The notes under the pieces were generated by a model, which had not been told where the DNA came from, searched no databases, and worked only from the letters and a program-made list of their open reading frames with translations. From Deltaproteobacteria bacterium (GTDB lineage Bacteria; Desulfobacterota; DSM-4660; Desulfatiglandales; HGW-15): a stretch of 24,361 nt of DNA. Of this stretch, positions 20,994 through 24,361 are shown piece after piece; within the stretch, counting starts at the first letter, position 1; each line of letters opens with the position of its first letter. The stretch covers positions 1-24,361 of the forward strand of contig JAFGDF010000123.1 of the NCBI GenBank assembly GCA_016932235.1, in the 5' to 3' direction. The position numbers and the translations under genes were made by a program.

Positions 20994-22195
20994 ATTACCT
21001 CCTGCTCTTTGATGAATGCTATTAAAAACGCAGCTGCTATTACCCCAACGGCAACTGCCAGCCAGGCTGGGGTATAGGATGAAGTCTTATCTACGATATA
21101 ACCAAATAAGGGCGGGCCTAAGACGCCACCAAAGGTCGATATGGTGAATGTCCAGCCTAAACCTGTCGCGGCCGTCTCCTTGCCGGATAGCTCAGTGGCA
21201 AAGACGTTTAAAATTCCATTCCATCCGAAAGCACAAGCACCAATTAGAGTAATAATGATATAAAGCAGCAATCCGTGGATATGAGCCAGGCTAATTGATG
21301 ATATTATGACCAGTGTGCCGCTTATCAGTCCAATGATGGTCATTACTTGTTTCCTTTTCCCATTAAAGGTCTTATCGCTGACGGCACCCCATATAATACG
21401 ACCCACTGCTCCTCCAATATTAGCTACCATTAAAAACGTTCCTGCAACGATGACGGGCATGGATTTTAATTCCACTAATTCAAGTACCAGGTAACTATTA
21501 ATACAGGATTGCAGTGCAAGGTAAGCAATGCAAGCTATTCCCAGATAGAGCAGATTTTTATTGGCTATCACCTTACGAAACGCGGCTAACACGGGAGGCT
21601 GTATCCTGGATGATTCCTGCGACCATTCGCGATAAATACAGAAACCGGATACAGCAACCAGTACCACGACTATGCCTATAATTGTCACGGCATCCCTCCA
21701 ACCGAGCCAGATGGAAAGAGCTGGTATGATGATGGCCCCGATAGCCGTGCCGGCGGTTACTGCGGACTGCTTGATGCTTACTGCGGTAGCCCGGCTCTTT
21801 TTTGGAAACCATTGAATCAAGGCAATTGCCGTGGTAGGAGCCAGGAAAAGATAACCGATGCCGATTAGAAAGACCACGAGATAACCGGCAGCCAGATTCG
21901 GGATCGTCGAGAAGAGAGCAAAAAATATTCCTAACACACCCGGTCCCAGCAACAACAGGCGGCGAACCCCGAACTTGTCTATTAACCAGCCCCCCGGCAT
22001 GCTGAAAAGGACTGTGGATAAACAGAGCAAAGAAGGGAATAGCCCCAATTGAGTCCGGTTTATACCCAGGTCGGCTATAAGAAAAGGGGCCAGTGGGCCA
22101 AATGAGGCATTCGCCATGGAACTTAAAAATTGAATGCAACAAACGGTACCTAAAATGACCCAGCGATAGTTGGTATTAATTGATGCTTGTTTCAT
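20990..22195 (-). CDS. MFS transporter (OxlT/NarK-like organic anion type)
   Basis: A 401-residue, 12-helix major facilitator protein; the substrate is unknown. After MKQASINTNYRWVILGTVCC it has helix 1-2 residues like FGPLAPFLIADLGINRTQLG, then the MFS signature GGWLIDKFGVRRLLLLGPG (about 68-86), FPKKSRATAVSIKQSAVTAG in helix 5, and the second-half repeat GRIIWGAVSDKTFNGKRKQV. Length and helix count are complete. The ATG at 22195 was preferred to a TTG seven codons upstream; neither has a good ribosome site. It stands beside a glycyl-radical enzyme relic on the same strand, so it may once have served an anaerobic catabolic cluster (inference). Confidence 0.88.
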   Translation of the reverse strand: MKQASINTNYRWVILGTVCCIQFLSSMANASFGPLAPFLIADLGINRTQLGLFPSLLCLSTVLFSMPGGWLIDKFGVRRLLLLGPGVLGIFFALFSTIPNLAAGYLVVFLIGIGYLFLAPTTAIALIQWFPKKSRATAVSIKQSAVTAGTAIGAIIIPALSIWLGWRDAVTIIGIVVVLVAVSGFCIYREWSQESSRIQPPVLAAFRKVIANKNLLYLGIACIAYLALQSCINSYLVLELVELKSMPVIVAGTFLMVANIGGAVGRIIWGAVSDKTFNGKRKQVMTIIGLISGTLVIISSISLAHIHGLLLYIIITLIGACAFGWNGILNVFATELSGKETAATGLGWTFTISTFGGVLGPPLFGYIVDKTSSYTPAWLAVAVGVIAAAFLIAFIKEQEVI

Positions 22196-22264
22196 GATAA
22201 TCCATTTCTTATTCAAAAGGAAAAAAACAGCATACCTTGAAATACAGGAAAATGCACTGGTAAT

Positions 22265-22423
22265 TTAAACCTGTTCAAACTCCATTCCGGCTATGATATC
22301 GTTTTTAAGCTCAAAAGAAAGCTCGATAAAGTATGCGCTGTAGGTTTCCGCCCTGACCGGCAGGTCTCTATAGTTTTCCGGATATCTCTGGGTGTCTCTC
22401 AACATATATGAACTTGGGTTTCT
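22265..22423 (-). pseudogene. 3' relic of a glycyl-radical enzyme (PFL/alkylsuccinate synthase-like)
   Basis: In the gap between the MFS gene and the SnoaL-like gene, the minus strand reads RNPSSYMLRDTQRYPENYRD then LPVRAETYSAYFIEL and SFELKNDIIAGMEFEQV before a TAA. Glycyl-radical enzymes end with a stretch like [27 protein letters not shown], with the radical-bearing Gly in RVAGY. Here RVAGY is RAETY, so the Gly is replaced by Thr. Upstream the frame is closed by a TGA, and nothing like the remaining 750 residues is visible. A short ORF from the ATG at 22405 (46 codons) exists but has no function I can support. The 22430-22620 remainder is AT-rich with no gene seen. Confidence 0.6.
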
Positions 22424-22621
22424 CTCTCAACGCCTTGGCAACCTCACATGCATCCATCAAAAGGGCATCGTGGGAATAAAAAAAAATAATTGAAAAACCA
22501 TTTGAGAAGCCTGTAATAAGGTGAATTCGACAACAAAAACCTTTAAAACAGGCGTAACCAGTATGGTTAATAGAGAAATAGAGATAACATGAAAATCTAC
22601 AAAAATTGAAAGGGGATAGCC

Positions 22622-23260
22622 ATGGCAAACTTGAAAGAATTAGAGGCAAAGGTCAGGAGACTGGAGGATAAGATAACGAGATTAGAAGATATCGAGGAGA
22701 TAAAGAGGCTGCAAAGGATATACGGATATTATCTCTACACCCATCAGACGGACAAGATACTTGACTTGTTCTCCGATAATACTGAGTCCATAGAGGTCGC
22801 AGACCGCGGTTTGTTCCTGGGCAAGGAGGGGGTCAGGAAAGTTTTTGGTGAGGTTGTGGTAGGGAGCGAAAAGAGACCGCACAATGCGGGAGACATGCAT
22901 ATTACCATGCAGCTACAGGGTGTCGTTCATTTGGACCCGGGCGGACAAAGGGCGAAGGGAAGATGGCATGGCTGGATAATCGGTGTTAGAACAATTGCTG
23001 GAATGCAAAGACAAACCTGGGCGCATGGTATATATGAAAACGAATATATTAAGGAAAACGGAAAATGGAAGTTCAGAAAACTACATTTCAATCTCACTTT
23101 TAGAACGCCATATGAGGACGGCTGGCTGAAGACTCCAGTGATTGATGAATCAATAGATTATCCCATAAAACCGGATGCCAAGCCTACGGCTTACCACCCC
23201 TACCCATCCGGATACGTTGTTCCATTTCACTGGGAAGGCACGACAATGCGTCAACCATGA
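22622..23260 (+). CDS. SnoaL-like (NTF2-fold) domain protein
   Basis: A 212-residue soluble protein. Residues 1-30 (MANLKELEAKVRRLEDKITR and LEDIEEIKRL) form a coiled coil. The rest looks like a SnoaL_4-type NTF2-fold domain: YGYYLYTHQTDKILDLFSDN, the helix-turn before GKEGVRKVF, MHITMQLQGVVHLDPGG and a C-terminal strand ENGKWKFRKLHFNLTF. Such proteins include small dehydratases, isomerases and hydroxylases, but many are binding proteins; the substrate is unknown. The ATG at 22622 follows AAAGGGGAT. It stands alone on the plus strand. The long Pro/Tyr-rich tail (after about 175) is usual in aromatic or steroid-acting members. Confidence 0.72.
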   Translation: MANLKELEAKVRRLEDKITRLEDIEEIKRLQRIYGYYLYTHQTDKILDLFSDNTESIEVADRGLFLGKEGVRKVFGEVVVGSEKRPHNAGDMHITMQLQGVVHLDPGGQRAKGRWHGWIIGVRTIAGMQRQTWAHGIYENEYIKENGKWKFRKLHFNLTFRTPYEDGWLKTPVIDESIDYPIKPDAKPTAYHPYPSGYVVPFHWEGTTMRQP

Positions 23261-23500
23261 AATTTAAGGGCTCAAAATTGACTGCCACGTAAACTGCGGC
23301 GGGAATCCAATAGATTCAAACACTTCTGGATGCAGGATCCCTGGCCCAGGCACTAACTAAAGAATGTCCGGATAAGAGTTTAGCGAGTATATATGTTTAT
23401 TAACTGCCAAATGCCCGGAGTCGCACCAGGGCGGGTAGGTCCAGCATGATGGTAAAGTGACTTTTTACGGGACCATCAAAATTAGAACAGAGAATTTTGG

Positions 23501-23529
23501 TTGCCTGGATAATCTGAATGGGGTATATA
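23501..23529 (+). promoter_or_regulatory. Sigma-70-like promoter for tRNA-Pro
   Basis: TTGCCT (23501-23506), a 17-base spacer and TATATA (23524-23529), 10 bases before the tRNA 5' end. The gap before it (23261-23500) shows no gene. Confidence 0.6.
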
Positions 23530-23538
23530 TATAAATAT

Positions 23539-23615
23539 CGGGACGTGGCGCAGTCTGGTAGCGCACATGCTTCGGGAGCATGGGGCCGCTGGTTCAAATC
23601 CAGTCGTCCCGACCA
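23539..23615 (+). tRNA. tRNA-Pro (anticodon CGG)
   Basis: A complete 77-base cloverleaf. The acceptor arms CGGGACG and CGTCCCG pair perfectly. The D arm is GCGC-AGTCTGGTA-GCGC. The anticodon arm CATGC-TTCGGGA-GCATG gives anticodon CGG. The T arm is GCTGG-TTCAAAT-CCAGT with the TTCAAAT loop. The CCA end is encoded. Confidence 0.95.
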
Positions 23616-23642
23616 TTTTACGTTTTGATTTTCTTAATGATT

Positions 23643-23675
23643 AAGGGGAGCCAGGAGGTCATCCTGTTTCCCCTT
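23643..23675. terminator. Strong hairpin downstream of tRNA-Pro
   Basis: AAGGGGA..CAGGA pairs with TCCTG..TCCCCTT around a short loop with a small internal bulge. No T-tract follows, so it is a transcript end or a palindromic repeat. The remaining gap to 23770 contains nothing else that I recognise. Confidence 0.45.
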
Positions 23676-23770
23676 CGCTTATCCGGGGTGAAAATGGGGC
23701 AGGTTTTTCATATTTTATTATTCCTGGTGTAAAAACCCTATATATAGAAATCTGATTAAATCAGACAGCA

Positions 23771-24361
23771 ATGATAAATTATACCATTAAAGGACGACAG
23801 AAACGTTATATCAAAAATGTCTTTAAACAGTATCTCAGCCCGGCGGTCATTGAACGGCTTGTTGAAAATCCGGATAAGCTGGCCCTGGGCGGTGAAATGA
23901 GGGAACTGAGCATATTCTTTTCCGACATTCAGGGGTTTACCGGGATATCCGAGCAACTGAGTCCCCCGGAACTGACCGCCCTGCTCAACGACTATCTCAG
24001 TGCCATGACGGACATCATACTCGCTGAAGGCGGCACCATCGATAAATACGAGGGCGATGCCATTATCGCCTTCTGGAACGCTCCCCTTGATGTTCCCGAC
24101 CACGCAAAACGGGCCGTCAGGTCCGCGCTTCTATGCGGCCGGAAACTGTCTGAACTAAGGCCGGGATTCAGGAAGCGAATCGGCACTGACATCTATGCCC
24201 GTATCGGCATCAATACTGGCCAGGTCGTTGTGGGAAACATGGGCTCAAATCAGCGCTTTGACTACACATTTCTCGGCGATGCCGGGAATCTGGCTTCCCG
24301 GCTGGAAGGGGTCAACAAACAGTTCAGCACCTACCTGATGGTGTCTGAATATACCATGGCA
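23771..24361 (+). CDS. Class III adenylate/guanylate cyclase domain, N-terminal sensor missing, C-terminus outside window
   Basis: The frame is open from an ATG at 23771 to the window edge (197 codons). It begins MINYTIKGRQKRYIKNVFKQ then YLSPAVIERL, the linker that normally follows a CHASE2/transmembrane sensor. The cyclase domain follows: LSIFFSDIQGFTGISEQL with the first metal Asp, GGTIDKYEGDAIIAFWNAP with the second metal Asp and the purine-selecting Lys, RIGINTGQVVVGNMGS, and YTFLGDAGNLASRLEGVNK with an N-ASR transition-state pair. It should make cAMP in the cytosol (ATP-type Lys/Asp residues suggested by DKYEGD and FLGD). An in-frame TGA lies six codons before the ATG and no ribosome site is visible, so the gene looks 5'-truncated and may be a remnant. 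Confidence 0.8.
   Translation, partial: MINYTIKGRQKRYIKNVFKQYLSPAVIERLVENPDKLALGGEMRELSIFFSDIQGFTGISEQLSPPELTALLNDYLSAMTDIILAEGGTIDKYEGDAIIAFWNAPLDVPDHAKRAVRSALLCGRKLSELRPGFRKRIGTDIYARIGINTGQVVVGNMGSNQRFDYTFLGDAGNLASRLEGVNKQFSTYLMVSEYTMA

Noticed and set aside
22368..22649. 93-codon minus-strand ORF overlapping the SnoaL-like start
   Set aside because: The first half is low-complexity translation of AT-rich DNA, and the meaningful glycyl-radical signal lies in another frame.
23400..23597. 65-codon minus-strand ORF overlapping tRNA-Pro
   Set aside because: It is the antisense of the tRNA and its promoter; no ribosome site or protein-like pattern.
1..24361. CRISPR arrays, insertion sequences with transposase, rRNA genes
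   Set aside because: No spaced direct repeats, transposase-like frames or rRNA segments were seen.

Overview
The window looks like chromosomal DNA of a Gram-negative anaerobe, most likely Desulfobacterota (the former Deltaproteobacteria). The grounds are a lipid A / inner-core LPS operon, an NtrY-type kinase, a candidate sigma-54 promoter, many TTG/GTG starts with strong Shine-Dalgarno sites, and remnants of a glycyl-radical enzyme. The placement is inferred from gene content; no rRNA is present.

Left part (1-6460), accessory and rearranged. An MFS transporter runs off the left edge, preceded by a small frameshifted gene. The centre is a divergent pair of fluoride (crcB-motif) riboswitches, each with its own sigma-70-like promoter. 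The minus-strand switch sits, with two tandem terminators, before a bacterial dynamin-like GTPase. The plus-strand switch sits before a membrane protein whose N-terminal part looks like a CPA2 cation/proton antiporter and whose C-terminal part looks like a TauE/SafE permease. Next come a repeat-rich gap, an antitoxin-like gene, a nucleotidyltransferase-type toxin cut short exactly where a malate/lactate dehydrogenase-like gene begins, and a bidirectional hairpin.

Middle part (6455-17745), conserved envelope functions. Read leftwards on the minus strand: lpxC, then ntrY-like kinase, waaA, lpxK, an LpxL-type acyltransferase, waaF, gmhB, waaC and a Trm112-like zinc-ribbon protein. lpxC makes the committed step of lipid A synthesis; lpxK, waaA and the acyltransferase finish Kdo-lipid A; gmhB makes the heptose precursor; the two GT9 enzymes add heptose. 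Genes overlap by 4-8 bases or lie a few bases apart. lpxC has a hairpin terminator after it and a sigma-54-like promoter before it. Divergent from lpxC is mltA, a murein transglycosylase lipoprotein.

Right part (17743-24361). glyQ and glyS (two-subunit glycyl-tRNA synthetase) form a minus-strand operon with a sigma-70-like promoter. Beyond it are an MFS transporter with an overlapping 43-codon ORF, the 3' relic of a glycyl-radical enzyme lacking the radical glycine, a SnoaL-like protein, tRNA-Pro(CGG), and a class III adenylate cyclase catalytic domain that lacks the usual sensor half and runs off the right edge.

A recurring theme is a family of short palindromes with a CGGAC-AAA-GTCCG-like core, which sit at gene ends and several times contain or abut stop codons.
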